From Colocasia esculenta (taxonomy: Eukaryota > Streptophyta > Magnoliopsida > Alismatales > Araceae): a stretch of 64,000 nt of DNA. Made by a program: the position numbers and the translations under genes. Of this stretch, positions 46,900 through 60,346 are shown piece by piece. The DNA lies in the NCBI GenBank assembly GCA_014218235.1, contig CM024753.1, positions 178,040,348-178,104,347 of the forward strand, written 5' to 3'. How positions within the stretch are numbered: position 1 is the stretch's first letter; every line of letters begins with the position of its first letter. Under the pieces are notes generated by a model. It did not search any database. It worked only from the letters and a program-made list of their open reading frames with translations, and was not told the DNA's origin.

Positions 46900-49566
46900 A
46901 GAGAAATAATGGTAAGCACAGACAGATGATTAACTGGTATAAGGAGAGAGTGATCATTGGTTATGAGGAACTAGGAAGATTGAGATGTTTGATATCTGGT
47001 CAAGAAATGGCTGAAGAAGATCCCAAAGCTGCTATTCATTGGCCTTGAAATTGTGCTCAAATAGTGAGATATCAATGTTGTAGCTTGGGCCGAAAGAGAG
47101 TAGCTTCCTGAATGAGTTAAGATGCTGGCGATGATACAAGTAAAGCTTGTGATGATACTCTTCAAGTTTGAGAGAATGAAATAGAGGAGTGAATTTTTTG
47201 TCTGAAGCTCTCTTCAGGAACTCAAAAATGATGATGTTCTAATCGATACCTCTAGAATGGTTTTCTGATTTGGCCTTGTAGTATACTCCATAACGCTTAG
47301 CACATTTGATTTCAAGTGAGTTGCAGAGGGCTTCATAATCTTTTCTCATAAACTTGTATGGGTGAAGCTTTTATTTCTTACATTGCTTAGCCAAGTGAGG
47401 GTATCTTTCCATCCATTGTTCTTCTGACATTCTTTTTGATTCAACAAAATAGTCTTGAAACTACGTGGGGAACTGTTGGGACTTTGTAATTTGAATGAAG
47501 GCAAATTGATGAAATGTGTGATTTTGCCCATGTTTAATCTTCTGTCATATTACCAATCAAATGTGCTGATTGAACATGGTCCTAGAAAATTTTGGTCTAA
47601 GGGTCATGGCTCCAATAAGACTTGGACATAGCTTGGAGGGTAAGCCTATAGTCATAGAAGGAGTAATGGGCCACTTATCATGGACAAGCATGTTCCATTG
47701 ACCAAGGCTGACATCTGAAATCTTGAGCTTGAACCTTTCATCATTGAATCTTTTCATTTCTATAAAGGTATTCTGATAGTTTCTTATTGATTTTCCAAAG
47801 AAATATTAAAACTTAAGGTTTAGAAAGTTGATTACATTGAGAGGGGTATTTCTCTTGTTTCATAATACCTAGCTGCTTCAGCTAGATTTGCTCTGAGCCA
47901 TTCTTCTTGGGTCATGCATAACCTATTGTTAATGATAATGTTAATTGTAGTTGCAGGAATCTATCTGGTTCTCAGCAAAAGGGGTAACCATTCCTCTAAC
48001 TTATATCCATACAGATCATGTACTTCCAAGAATACTTTGTATTTCAAAAATTCTTCAAACAAATTGAAGTACCTTTGGGAATGAGTTATGAATGAGTACT
48101 ACTAGAATGGAGGAGTCTTTTTCATGAAGAGACCTTCTTCTTCTTCTCAGTTGATTTGGGAACTCCTCTGGTGTTACTAGTTTCAATATTGTGGGAGCAT
48201 ATAGATCATTAATGGGAGTGCTGGTTAATGGAAGACAAGAAAAGTAGTTGGGTTGATAGTATTGGAGGTCTGGAGGAGTTTCAGAATCAAAGGCTATGGT
48301 TTTGGAGTCATCAGGAGAGGGAGTTGTTTGAAGAGGCTCCTTACCATGTATGTGTGGTGATGAGGCTTCTGGTGCTGGTGTTGGTTTTAGTGGAATTTGA
48401 GGAGAAGTAGATACAATGGTTAGAATTGGTTGTTTTGTTAGGTGTGGAGGTGTTGTCAGGTTGAGCTGAAGTGGAGATTGTAGGGTCTGATGAGGTTTGT
48501 ACAAGAGGATCAGGGGATGGAACTTTGTGGTCTGAAGCTGATGTCTTGGATCTAGACTTTACCACTTTTCTTTTGAACTTATGTTGAAACATTTGTGAGA
48601 GAGTTCTCTGAGGTGAATCAGTCTTTTGATCCTTATATCTCTCAAGTCCTACCTCTTATGTTGTTTCCACTGCAGTTGATCCTCGTGTTGTCTGTACACA
48701 TTCAAGTACTTCTTCTATTGGTGTTACTGTAGGCATTGCACCAGTCTATATAGGAGTGCTGCCCTTATTTTGACTACAGGTAAACTGGAAAAACATCTCA
48801 TTCAACTGTTGCATTTCATCAGACATCAGGTCAAATTTTACATCAATCTGATGGAATTGCATTTGAATGACGTTGATTATCTCTTGTTGCTTCAGCACAA
48901 CTCATATAGATCATTTACGCCTTTGCTCCCACTAAGATCCCCCTCAGACCAATGCCTCTGACTGGGTCTGTCGGCAAAAGGAGGATTTTGTTCAAATTGC
49001 TGACTTGCCCCATGTGATTCTTCTTCAACTGGACATTTTCCCTTGAGCTCACTCAACACTGAAGTAATGGTTTCCAATGGGGTTTCTTGAGTCTCTACTG
49101 CAATTGCCTCTTGATTTGTCTGATCAGAAGCTTCTATTGTTGGTCTTTGAGAAACTATCTCCGGTTCAGTTGGTGTTACATGGACTGACTCTATTTTGAC
49201 TGGAGTTGCTTGAACTGATGGTAGAACAACTGTAGGAGCTTGAAGCACTACATTAGCAAATATCTCATGAGAGCATTCTCGCATAAAATCTTTGGTCTAG
49301 ATATTCTGGTCCTTGTCCGCTAAGTTAGAGTGACTTCTTCTAAGTGTGGACAGCCCAATGCTTTATTTCATTTGGGTAGCAACCTCATTACCTAATTCCA
49401 CATTATTCTTCTTAAACAATATTGTTAATCGAGATCCATATGGCAAAGAGTCATTCAGATTCTAGGACTCAATCATCCTATCTATTATTATAGATGCCAA
49501 GTTTATAGGACGCCCCAGAATAACCCAAAATAATAGGTTTCCGTCTCTAGCGGAGATGGAGGAGTG
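46900..49566 (-). pseudogene. Env-like / plant transposon protein ORF relic of the SIRE-like element
   Basis: This lies between where pol would end and the 3' LTR, the position of the env-like ORF in SIRE elements. The minus strand from 49560 reads LFWVILGRPINLASIIIDRM, an in-frame TAG (49462-49464), then DSLPYGSRLTILFKKNNVEL. I recognise this as similar to the plant transposon protein domain found in such ORFs. Downstream are Pro/Ser/Thr-rich low-complexity frames (49284-48892, 48592-48055) and many breaks. The start is cut off by the LTR X1 insertion at 49567. The function of these ORFs is unproven; envelope identity is only by position. Confidence 0.5.
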
Positions 49567-50710
49567 ATGTAGTGACCCTAGATACTTATGCCCAACAAGG
49601 CTCCATATGCAAGGATAACTCACACACGTGTCCAGTAAGAATATAAAAGACAACCACAAAAGTATAAGATACAAAAAATTACATGTACTCATACTCATTT
49701 ACAATAAATTACATTGTCCTAATACATTATTACATGTCCAAGAGAAAAGTACAACTACCTGAGGCAAACTCCGAGGGAGCAAAGCTCACACAACAACAAC
49801 TACAACTCAATTGTTGGTGGTACAAGTCTGCCACGACACAACTGCAAGCCAAACACTCTGCTAACACCAGAAAAGAACTGTAGGGGAGTGAGCCTCAGAA
49901 AGTCACAGGCTCAGTAGGGACCTTCAAAAAACAACAACCGAAAATTGAAGAGAGAACCAAGACCTCAACCACAAAGGGTCTCACTGGCATTACACACCGA
50001 TGAATTGCTAAAGCAAACGTGCTACCAATAAATGCACTGAAACTATAATTAACCGCAAGCACACCAGCTAACACAACTCATGTAAAGTAAAGGAAACAAC
50101 TGGACTAATACAGAAATACCAATCCATCACGACAGTTTAAACCAACTACGCCACAAGCCATAAAGGAAAACCACTAACGAGAGGCAACAGGATTGACATT
50201 GCAAAGCCAGTCCACGTCAACACTAGAACCAGAACACAATGAGTGATTTTTACAAGCCCTCCATGGTGCACGACTTCATAACAACACCTGAAAACAACGG
50301 AAAACAATGTGCCACCACAACCAGCTACCCATACAGGGTACAGGTACCTGAAACCACAAGGTACCACAATGGAACCACAATCGGAAAGCCACCATTCTCA
50401 ACCATAACCACCAAAAAGCTCGAGTCAAAAGAAACGACGCCGCCACGCGGGTAAAGACTACTTGTTCATGACGCCAGTACCCAATCGGGACAACACCACA
50501 CAAGAACTACCTCTCAGTTTCGCAGCCACGGACGTAAGGTCCAGCTGCCGCACCACAACCACAATATAAAATCAAAGAACAGTGGAGACCAACCAAAACC
50601 ACACTTGCAGACCACACACAACTGCAGGCCCATGCCTGGCACCTTTAGAGACTTTGACCTGAGCTCTCTAAAGTGAGGCACTGGAAAACAGGATTAGCTG
50701 GGGCCCAGTA
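49567..50710 (-). mobile_element. LTR X1 (Ty3 family X), left part, interrupted by element Y
   Basis: Starts TGTAGTGACCC on the plus strand and aligns by eye with 54755-56105 (shared AAGGCTCCATAT, GTGTCCAGTAAGAATATAAA, GGGTACAGGTACCTGAA, TTAGCTGGGGCCCAGTA), apart from a segment missing here. It stops exactly where LTR Y begins. The orientation is inferred as minus from its likeness to family Z. The remaining part would lie right of the window. Confidence 0.75.
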
Positions 50711-52971
50711 TGTAGCAACTCTCAATTTTAAATTGAGAAAATAAAATTTAATTAAATAAAATTATGAATAAATTGAAACCCATTAAGTAAAAACAAGAGA
50801 TAGGCTTCCCTAAATGGTCTATACAAGAGTTATTGGGCTACAAAGCTAATGCCCAATATTGGATGGGAGATAATTAGGCCTAATTTCGTACCTAAATTAT
50901 TAATAAATTAAAAAGGGACAAGATAATCACTATTTTGGCTCATAAATATCCTAAAAAGAGTTCTAATCCCATCCTCATCTCGTGCCCACAAATTTAGAGT
51001 CCTCTCAAGTCAAAAGGAAGGATAAATGCTACAAAAATGTGAGATAATTATGAAAATTTCGGAGTTGGAAGAGAGGAAAGAGTTTTATGTGTTTTGGTAA
51101 CCTTAAACATATAAATAAACCTCTATTTCGTACCTAACCGACCCTATTGACCTTTTGGAGCTTGAAGGATGAGGAGAAGAGGCTTTTGGACGAGGAGATC
51201 GAGGAGAAGGAGGGCTAGGAGGAGGAGATCTTCGAGTTCTTCACATTTCTTGCCCTGGGATTTAAAGCGCTCAAAGGTAGCCAATCTCTCAAGCAAAATA
51301 AATTTAACTTGACCCTAGTTAGATCATGATCCCATCCTCGAAAGCCCCATGTTTCTCCTAATTTTTATTATGTCGTTTATGAGTATTTCGTGCTCAAAGT
51401 TCTATTAAGAACATGTACTCGACCCATCATGTTTACCCTAAATCCCTGTCCATGCTTGATTACGTGCCATGAAACTTTCATTGTACATGGTACTTGATGT
51501 CAGGGATCTAATGATATAATTTTTTCCAATTTCTATCAAGTACTCTTTTTGAATTAAATCGTTTCCATCACCGTGTCTGATTTTTGGTTCATTGCGAAGT
51601 ACCTTGTTCATAGCATGATCATACCATGTCAGAAGTCTAATTACTTCTTACTGTGGATACCCCTTCAAGTCTAGTTTCGTTTAAAGTTGATTTCATGATT
51701 TTTCATCATCTATACGAATTTATATGGATTTTTAAGGAGCCCTGTGTCAAGCCCTTGGTAGACTGGACCACAACCCATGGTGACCCAATTCACATTTTGG
51801 GCTCGGTCAGGACCTCTGAGAACGCGACAGTTCGATAGGTCGTGTTCTCAGCCTAGTCATGACAATGGTGTGCATCGCGACATTAACGTGACGACCCACT
51901 GCATCGCGTTTCTCCCGTCCTCTTCTGATTGGCCTTAACGCGACAGACCCCGACGTTGCATTCATGGCCTGATTGCCAGGCCGCGACATGTCACCCCGTC
52001 GCGATTCAGTGCATCAACTAATTGGTCTGACCTAGTTCCTATGAACACGACAAGCCTAACCGTCGTGATTTGAACGCGATAGGGACCCCCGTCGCGATTC
52101 GATTGTGAATTCCATAACCCTAAATTTCATGTAAACCATAATAATCATGGTTTAACCTCTGTAAATGCACTGTTATGAATAGCAACGACATGTTAATGTA
52201 TTTTTGATAATATTCACATGATTTATTAATTAAAAGATGTGTGTACAATTCTCATATACTATCATTGATTTTCTCTCACATGCACTCACCAAACATGAAT
52301 TTTTGCCATGAGAACTTACTGAAATTACTCAATAATATATCTGATAATTAAGTGAAATTATTCATGTAAATATCCCTATTATTTTAAAAGGACTTGTCTT
52401 CGTTTATTCGATCGATTTAATACCGTTATCGCATCCCTCTGCCTCGAGCACTCAAGACAAGACGGACAAACGTTTCTATACACATTTTATCTTGGCTTGG
52501 ACAACCTCTCCATTGAGAATACTCCTGACTGAACTAGGAACTCCTTATCGAAGCCTCCATAAGACTCCTTGGCTTTGGCAAACGTCTATTGCCGACGAGC
52601 AGGTTATACCATCAATACCCATTTTACCCCTAGGGATCCGCATGATCCAACGACCTTAGATTGCTCTCTCTTACCTTGAGATCACATCGGACCTCTGGTC
52701 TATGTTCGTAGAAGAAATGCAGGAGTGACCTCACATATTAACAACCAGTCATCTTAATAGATAGTTAGTAGTTGTTTTATTTGAATAAAGTACTATGGGC
52801 CCATAGTTATGACTATGCATTAGTGATTGTAATAGTGAATTAGTGGAAATATCAATACAGTTGGTTCATTTGGCATTATTCCAATTTGTGTAATAGTTTG
52901 ATGTCTATTTAGCACTCTATACTATTTATTTAACTGTTTATCGCTCCAATATTCCACGTCGGGGCATTACA
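50711..52971 (+). mobile_element. 5' LTR of Ty3 element Y
   Basis: TGTAGCAACTCTC to GGGGCATTACA, 2,261 bp. It is followed by a primer site and gag, so it is the 5' LTR of a plus-strand element. It contains GTCGCGAT/AACGCGAC motifs near 51825-52100. Its partner LTR is not in the window. Confidence 0.82.
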
Positions 52972-52977
52972 GTTTTG

Positions 52978-52990
52978 TGGTATGAGAGCT
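52978..52990 (+). other. Primer binding site of element Y
   Basis: TGGTATGAGAGCT, one base different from the tRNA-Met complement TGGTATCAGAGC, 6 bp after the LTR. Confidence 0.8.
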
Positions 52991-53176
52991 TAGGTTGCTC
53001 TTAAGTATAGGATGATCTAGGTTGACGTGCCCCGACTAAAGTCAATTATCCTACCTATGTGAGATACAGATAGAGCTATGGGTAATAAGTTAAAATAAAT
53101 ATACACACACACCAACTTAGTGCCACTTCAATATCTTACATTAAATTTTCTCTTGAAGGAACTTATAAAAATAGCA

Positions 53177-54754
53177 ATGGCAGCGGAGCATGCACAACTG
53201 CGTGATATGTAGCAAACTATCCAAGATCTGATCCGAGCATTGCTACAAGCTACCCAAGGTGGCGGTAATTGGGGAGCAGGGGATCTGCACAGAAACATTC
53301 AGAGCATGAACCCTCCTCGATTCAGTGGAACAACTGATCCCTATGAGGCCGAACACTGGTTGAAAGAAACCGAACGCATTTTTCGCATCATGTAATGCGC
53401 GGATGGAGACAAATTACTACTTGCCACTTTCCAACTAGAAAGGGATGCCCGTGCATGGTGGGAATCTGTAGAAGCCACTCGGGCAGATGGACAATTCACA
53501 TGGGACGAGTTTAAGGAACAATTCAACTCCAAATACTTCTCTGAATGAGTTCAAGAAAGGAAGGCTGCTGAATTTGCCACACTAAAGCAAAGGAACCTCA
53601 CAGTTGCAGAATATGAGGCTCAATTCTCTCGTTTGGCATGATATGCCAATCACCTTGTCAGCACCGAAAAGATGAAGGTGAAGCGGTTCCTTATTGGGCT
53701 CGGGCCTTCATACATCACTCAACTTGCACCACTCGACACCCAGATTTATGTCGATGTGGTCAAGAAGTCCCAGCTGTTAGAGGATGCGATTGACCTCACG
53801 GATCGCATTAAGGGTGGAATTGTCAAGAAGGAGCAGACATCTGATTTTGTGAGCAGACCAACCAATGGAAAGAAGCGGTCATTGAGCATCACCGACGGTT
53901 CAAGCCAAGAGAGGAAGCCCAAGATCTTCACCCCCTCTGCCCTAAACAAGCCGAAGTGCAAGCATTGTGATAAGCCAGGTCACACTGTCGAAGAATGCTG
54001 GAGGAAGGTAGGTGCGTGCCTGCACTGCGGGAGTCGCGAGCATTGCATTCTCGACTGTCCCATGACAAACCTCTAGGAGGACAGAAGAAATAAGGCAGAC
54101 TCCAATCTGTACAAGAGGCAGAAACCACTGAATAAGGTAGAGTGGTTGAAGGTACATTGCAAGTCTTTTCTCAATCAGCATTTGTTTTATTTGATACTGG
54201 CGCTACACATTTGTTCATATCATAAGCATTTGCTGATACCCTAAATGTCAAACCTACATCTATGGGATTTAAATTTCCTGTCACAACACCACTGGGAGAA
54301 AAGGACAAACTGAACAAATATTTTCCATTAGTTGATGTAATGACCGGAGAACTCAATTTAAGAGCCGAACAGGCGTGTATGCCCATGGAAGGCTATGATG
54401 TCAGATTAGGAGCCAATTGGCTATCTATGGATGGGGCTAGTGTTGATTGTAGAAGTGGGAAGATTTCATTTAATGAATTCCCTAAGTTGTCCTTCACGGG
54501 ACGAAGACATAAGAGACGCTTGTCTCTAGTCTTTACCATTCGTGCACAGGGCATGATTAGGAAGGGATGTGTGGCATTCCTTGCCGCAGTGGTAGTAGAA
54601 AAGAAAGAATCCAAGGTAGCAGATATACACATAGTACAGGACTACTCCGACGTCTTCCCTGATGAGATGCCAGGCATTTCACCTGAACGGGATGTGAATT
54701 TCTCTATCGATCTGATCCCTAGAGCCGCACCGATGTCATGTCAGCCTTATAGAA
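53177..54754 (+). pseudogene. Gag-protease-pol start of Ty3 chromovirus element Y, decayed
   Basis: The gag start ATG is at 53177. Gag core motifs are MNPPRFSGTTDPYEAEHWLK, ARAWWESVEATRA and RKAAEFATLKQRNLTVAEYE. Two knuckles follow (CKHCDKPGHTVEEC and CLHCGSREHCILDC). The protease motif VLFDTGATHLFIS lies near 54186-54225, after a frameshift between about 54077 and 54140. The linker into reverse transcriptase follows (VQDYSDVFPDEMPGISPERD, ending MSCQPYRM). Gag has in-frame stops at 53210-53212 (TAG), 53393-53395 (TAA), 53546-53548 (TGA) and 53639-53641 (TGA). The coding sequence stops at 54754 because LTR X2 is inserted in the start of the reverse transcriptase region. Confidence 0.92.
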
Positions 54755-57519
54755 TGTAGCGACCATGGATGTTTATGCCAAATAAGGCTCCATATCCAAG
54801 CCCGCCTCCTAGGATCGGACTAGAGTCTCGCAAGGGATATCTCACACAAGTGTCCAGTAAGAATATAAAATACTACCACAAAGTATAATATACAAGAAGG
54901 CACAAGTAATTATACTCATTTCTATAATTACATTGTCCTAATATATTATTACATCTCCAAGAGAAAAGTACAACTATCTGAGGCATACTCCGAGGGAGCA
55001 AAGCTCACAATATACACGACTACAACTCAACTGCTGGTGGTACAAGTCTGCCACAACACCACTGCAAGCCAAACATATGGAAAGGCCTGAAAAGAACTAT
55101 AGGGGAGTGAGCCTCAACAAGTCACAGGCTCAGTAGGAACCTCCCGAAAACAACCACAACCAACAACTGAAAGAAGGAACCAAGTCCTCAACCCTTAAGG
55201 GTCTCACTAGCAACACTAACTGAAGCACTACAAAAATAAAAAAGTGCTAACAATAAAACATAATTAAACTGCATTAAACATAAACACATTAGACACCACG
55301 ACTACAGGAAATAAGGGAAGCAATAGGACTAGTGTAGACACACTAGTCCACCACAACAACTGAAACCACCACGCCTCGGGCCATATAGGCCACCACTAAC
55401 AGATGGTAAGGAGACTGATAACAAGGGATCAGTCTCCCACAGAATGAACATATGGTACAAGGCCACACAGGCAAACAACCAACGAAAGGTAACGGGGTTA
55501 ACCACAAGGGTTAGTCCACCACACTACTAACTGTAACAAACACATCGAAGAACTACCCACACAAGGGTACAACACCACAAGTAGAAGGTCACACAACACG
55601 ACACTCACAGAAACCGGTCCACCTCAACACCTAAAAAGGCTAGTACATCGCGTGCCACAATAGCCAACAACCCACACCGGGTACAGGTACCTGAAGCCAC
55701 AAGGTACCATAACAGAACCACAAGTGCCACTATGCCACCAGCACAGCACACAATAAATAGTCACAAATCACAACCGGTGAGTCACCACTCACAAGCCACA
55801 ACTACTGGAAAAGCACGAGTCAGAAGGAACGACGGCACCACACGGGAACATACTACTGGTTCATGACGCCAGTATCCAACCAGGGCAACACAACACAAGA
55901 ATTACCTCTCAGTCTCATAGTCACGGATGAAAGGTCCAACTGCCGCTCCACAACCACACAGTAAATCCAAAGAACAATGGAGACCAACCAACACCACACC
56001 TGCAGACTGCACACAACTGCAAGTCCATGTCTAGCACCTTTAGAGACTCTAGCCTAAGCTTCTTAAAGTGAGGCATTGGAAAACATGATTAGCTGGGGCC
56101 CAGTACATATACTGGTGTCCATACCCCCAACCACGAGCGTACTACAAGAGACCGCACACCCACAAACACGAGTCGCTGCTCTCTGTCGTCTTTCCCTCAG
56201 CCGGATGTACAATTCAAACACAACACAAGAGTGAGGGTGTCCAGGAAGACGACACAGACCTCGACGGTGCACACAGTACCGAGACAAACTCTGATCACTA
56301 ACGTGCCTGGCTCACACAAAACCTGGGGTACCCGATTGGAGAGGCATTTCGGAATAGGCGTCGGACCACCAAACTCGGCAAGCATACAAACCACACTGAT
56401 CACTTAACATGTCGACAAAACTTATACCACGATACACTTAACATAATTGGCTCGTCACTGGTCACCACATAACCTCCAAGGAACTACACACCATTAAACA
56501 CATGATCCACATTATAACCTTGCTTGCCATTGGCCATCTCATGGCCTCTATGGCAACACACCACTATGCACATAAACCGCACATGTGAATCGCATAACCT
56601 TTTTAACATGCTTAACATGATTAACATATCCATTAACGTAAACATGTTTTACCAATCATTAATCAACTCAGAATAACCTAAAATACCCTAAACGACCTAA
56701 GATAGGTCCACACAGGACCCTCATTGCCCAAGGCTCAACAACTTATTTCGGACAGAAGAACGCGACAAGGGCCATTGTCACGTTAAGAATGCGACTGCCC
56801 GACAAACCGTAAACCTACACTGGAACGTTACAGAGTTTATCGTCGCGTCAAGAATGCGGCGGCCCGACAGGCCGCGTTCACAAAGAAGAACGCGACGAGG
56901 CCAGAGGCGTGACTGAACGTGACAGCCCGACCCGTCGCCTTCTTAGACAGAAACCCTATACCGTGGTTCTCACACAAAAACCACCTCAAATCCTCATTTT
57001 CATGCACACCATGCTTCTACAAACCAATTACACTATACTGGAACACAACCACATATCGATACATATTAAACATGCTTCAAATCAATCAAATAACGTGAAT
57101 AAGACAAGGAAAGTCCCTACCAACAAGAAGAACTTGCAGAACGAGGCTCAATCAGTGTTCTCCACGCTCCAAGTAGCTTCTACTCACCAAAACCACGTCA
57201 AAATGAAAGCTTCAAGGCCGACATCACTGGAAATCGCCGCAATAACCCTCTCCTTGGTCGAACAGAGCTTCCTGCTCTGTTTGGCCAGGGGGCCAAACTT
57301 ATTCCAACTGGAAACAAGAACGTGACGTAGCAGTCTGTCGCCTTCAGAAAACTCACCATGCCACGCGTCAAAAAGGCGATGCGGAGAACGCGACGCATGA
57401 GACTGTCGCGTTTAAAACGCGATGCCCCATCCTGTCTCGTTCACAACCAGTGAACCTGTGGGCTATTTAGGTCCGAATTTCCAGCCCACATCACCCACAT
57501 CACACATGGAGGCCACAAC
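54755..57519 (-). mobile_element. LTR X2 (Ty3 family X), inserted in pol of element Y
   Basis: Starts TGTAGCGACC on the plus strand, directly after the interrupted reading frame of element Y. It is homologous to X1. 56760-57430 is rich in GAACGCGAC and GTCGCGTT motifs, as in family Z LTRs. Its right edge is hidden by the insertion of element Z at 57520, so it is either a solo LTR or the 3' LTR of a minus-strand element. The short frames here have no domain. Confidence 0.78.
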
Positions 57520-60320
57520 TGTAACGACCCGACCTCCCAGACCCCCGCCAGGGACCCCAAAGGTCGCGTCGTCACCCATAGATCCGAAGATCCGGAAAGG
57601 TTAGAAGAAATAGTCTAGTGAGATGTGTACTGAATTTAAATAACTATAACAATATGTACAATATACAAAGGTTTGTACAACGTGTCCCAAGTAAAAGCAC
57701 AGGTACAAGAAGAAAGGTGCAGTCCTTAAGGGGCATACCTCGAGGACTTGCAAAACACAACTCTCAGCTCACTCGGCTATAAGAGCTCACAACACTCAGC
57801 TCTCACTACTGCTGACAACACACGGTGCCACAGCCGCCTCCGCAATCCGTCCGACACTGAGCTCCCGCGATGGCGAGCCCCTAGCTGAAGGAAGTAGGGG
57901 GGGTGAGCCTCACGAACAAGGCCCAGTAGGGATTACCAGTCCCTCACTGGCCAGAGCAGTAAGAACTCTGAAAATAGGAAAACTACACTAGAAAGCTGTA
58001 AAGAGAGTAATACCTACAGCAGGGTACTACTAAGCAGTGGAAGAGAACAATGCAACGCCACGACCACCAACTGAGGTCGGGCCACACACACGACTCCCGC
58101 AGAAACCAACGAGTCTGGCACAAAGTGGAAGCAACCCTCGGCACACCTGCCGAGACCACGCAACAACCCGGTGAGAATGACGTCTCACCACAAGTACGAC
58201 CACCTCAAACCTCAACAAGGTTGAGGGCCCACAAGCAGAACCACCCCAGACCATGGACATGCCACAAAGTCGGGAAACCACACACGCCGGTGCCACCACA
58301 GACTGACACCCAAGAACAGGATCACAGAACCGAGAGAACACCAAAGCGGAAACCACTAGAAGCATGGATCCGCACAAGGCCAGGCCAACGACGCCCATGA
58401 AAACTAGACACAGCCAGACTATAACCGCCATGCAAGTTAGGGCAACGGATAACACTTAGAAACATCGTGAGGAAGCACCGTCACAACAACAGCGACCAAG
58501 CCACCACCGCTAGCAGCCAAGAGTGGGACCCATAGTCCACAAGCTCTGCTCGCTAGCCTAGCTCCTGCCTCCACCCTCGCGGAAGGGTGAGACAGAGCCG
58601 CCACAAAACACACAACACACTCAACACCGCAGCCTGGCCAAGCTGCGACCTCACGTCTGACCTCCCTACGTGGCTCCGGAACCAACGTAGAGTGAGGTAG
58701 TGAGACAAAGGACTGTTTGGGCCGCGCCTGGAAGAGAACTGCCTCAACGACCTCGGTGTCCCACCCTAGACAAGAGAGCTCTACAAATGACTCAGTGCCG
58801 CTGCCCAAACCACCGTTTTCCCCTTAGCTCCAGAGTCCGCCACACTAGGCTATCGACTCGAGCACGCTCGTCACCCCGATACCTCCCTCGGAGGCGCCGG
58901 AGGATGGGGGTCCCAGGTAACGGTAACAACCTCTCAGATTGGGGACAAGCCCTCAGGTGCCGAGAACAAGCGAGGCAGCACAACAAAACCATGCCGAATC
59001 ATTGGCTTGTAACACACGAAAAGCCAAACAAACGAGAGGCACGCACGGACCCTCAAGAGGGCCGTCGGCCAACCAAACACGTACGGAAAAGCCGGAGCCT
59101 CGGAACACCACCCGCCAGCAAGGAAACCTGTCGTTCTGCTAATAATCGATTGGCCTCCAGTCAATCGATTATTAGATAGACACGACCCTCCTAGCACGAC
59201 TACCAAGACACGACCATGAAGGTGTCACCTTCGGTCGCTGAACGCAGGGAGGTAACCTGCCGTGTACCCTACCAGAAGGTCCTAAGGGCAAACCCTACCC
59301 TGGGGCATACGTCGACACACAACTGGGCCCATGGAAACACCCGAGGCAACACAGTGACTATCACGACCCCCAAAGCCATCGTGATGCCATCGCGATGGGG
59401 AATGGCACCGCGATAGCCACCCTGTTGCGACGGGGCAACGGGTCGCGACAGCAACCCTATCATGATCGGAAAGCGCGTCGCAACTTCGACCCTTATCGCG
59501 ACCGCCAACCGCATCGCGATAAGGTCATGCCCGACCGGACCGACGCCTCTTCTGATGTCGTGACGCGCCGAGCCGTCGTGACATTAACAGAGAGCCAGAT
59601 CAACGGGATCCTCAATCCTGGGGCTGCCCACGAGCTACAACACAACCACAAGGGGGAGGGGAGCATGGGGAAAGCAGTAAAGCTAGATACAAAACACCGA
59701 GGGCTCCCGATCCACCCGGATTGGAAAGGGTACAAGAAATCCCTACCGGTTACGAAGGACAAACCCAAAAGAGGGCCTTCACGATGGCACGACACCTCTT
59801 CCTCGCTCCACGACGCCCTCCGCCACTCCGCCACGAGCCCGCCGGTGCCACCATGCCCTGATCGCCGGAGGGGAACCTCCCCATCGTCGGAGAAGAGGGG
59901 AAAGGGAAGAAGAGGAAAGAAGGGGCGCCAGCCAAGGCTTTTATCCTTCGGCACCCAGAACGCGACGGACCGCCCCGTCGCGTTAAGATCTTAACGCGAT
60001 GGTTCAAGAGACCGTGACAAGAACGCGTCCCCCACGGACACCGGGACAACGCAATAGGCCGTACTGACACACCTACCACTCTGACAGGCATCAGATGACC
60101 GACAAAACAGAAAGCAGTCGTGACCCATTGATTGGGCGCGACACGAAGACGCGACGGAGAAACCGGGCGCGACAACGATGCGACGCACATGCTCGTCGCG
60201 ACACGGATGACTGTCGTGTCGGACACCCACGACACAATACTAACGGGTCGCCGAGCCTGGACGTGTTAGTGGACAGTCATCCCAGACATTGGACGGAAAG
60301 TTGGGAAGTTGGGTCTTACA
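57520..60320 (-). mobile_element. 3' LTR of Ty3 element Z
   Basis: The plus strand runs TGTAACGACCCGACC to GGGTCTTACA, 2,801 bp. It is the reverse complement of the family of the solo LTR at 4392-7204. A reversed purine tract follows at 60321, so this is the 3' LTR of a minus-strand element running out of the window. GC-rich open frames inside match the same non-coding frames in the other copy. Confidence 0.88.
59139..59175. other. Conserved hairpin in the family Z LTR
   Basis: CTAATAATCGATTG and CAATCGATTATTAG form a 14-bp perfect stem with a 9-nt loop, the counterpart of 5550-5585. Confidence 0.8.
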
Positions 60321-60346
60321 TTCTACCCCCCCCCCCCCCCCTTAAA
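60321..60346 (-). other. Polypurine tract of element Z with 16-G run
   Basis: The minus strand reads TTTTAAG, then 16 G in a row (60341-60326), then TAGAA before the LTR. Just upstream is TTTCGAGGACGAAAT, a block I associate with the 3' end of chromovirus pol/UTR. The G-run length is likely unstable. Confidence 0.82.
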
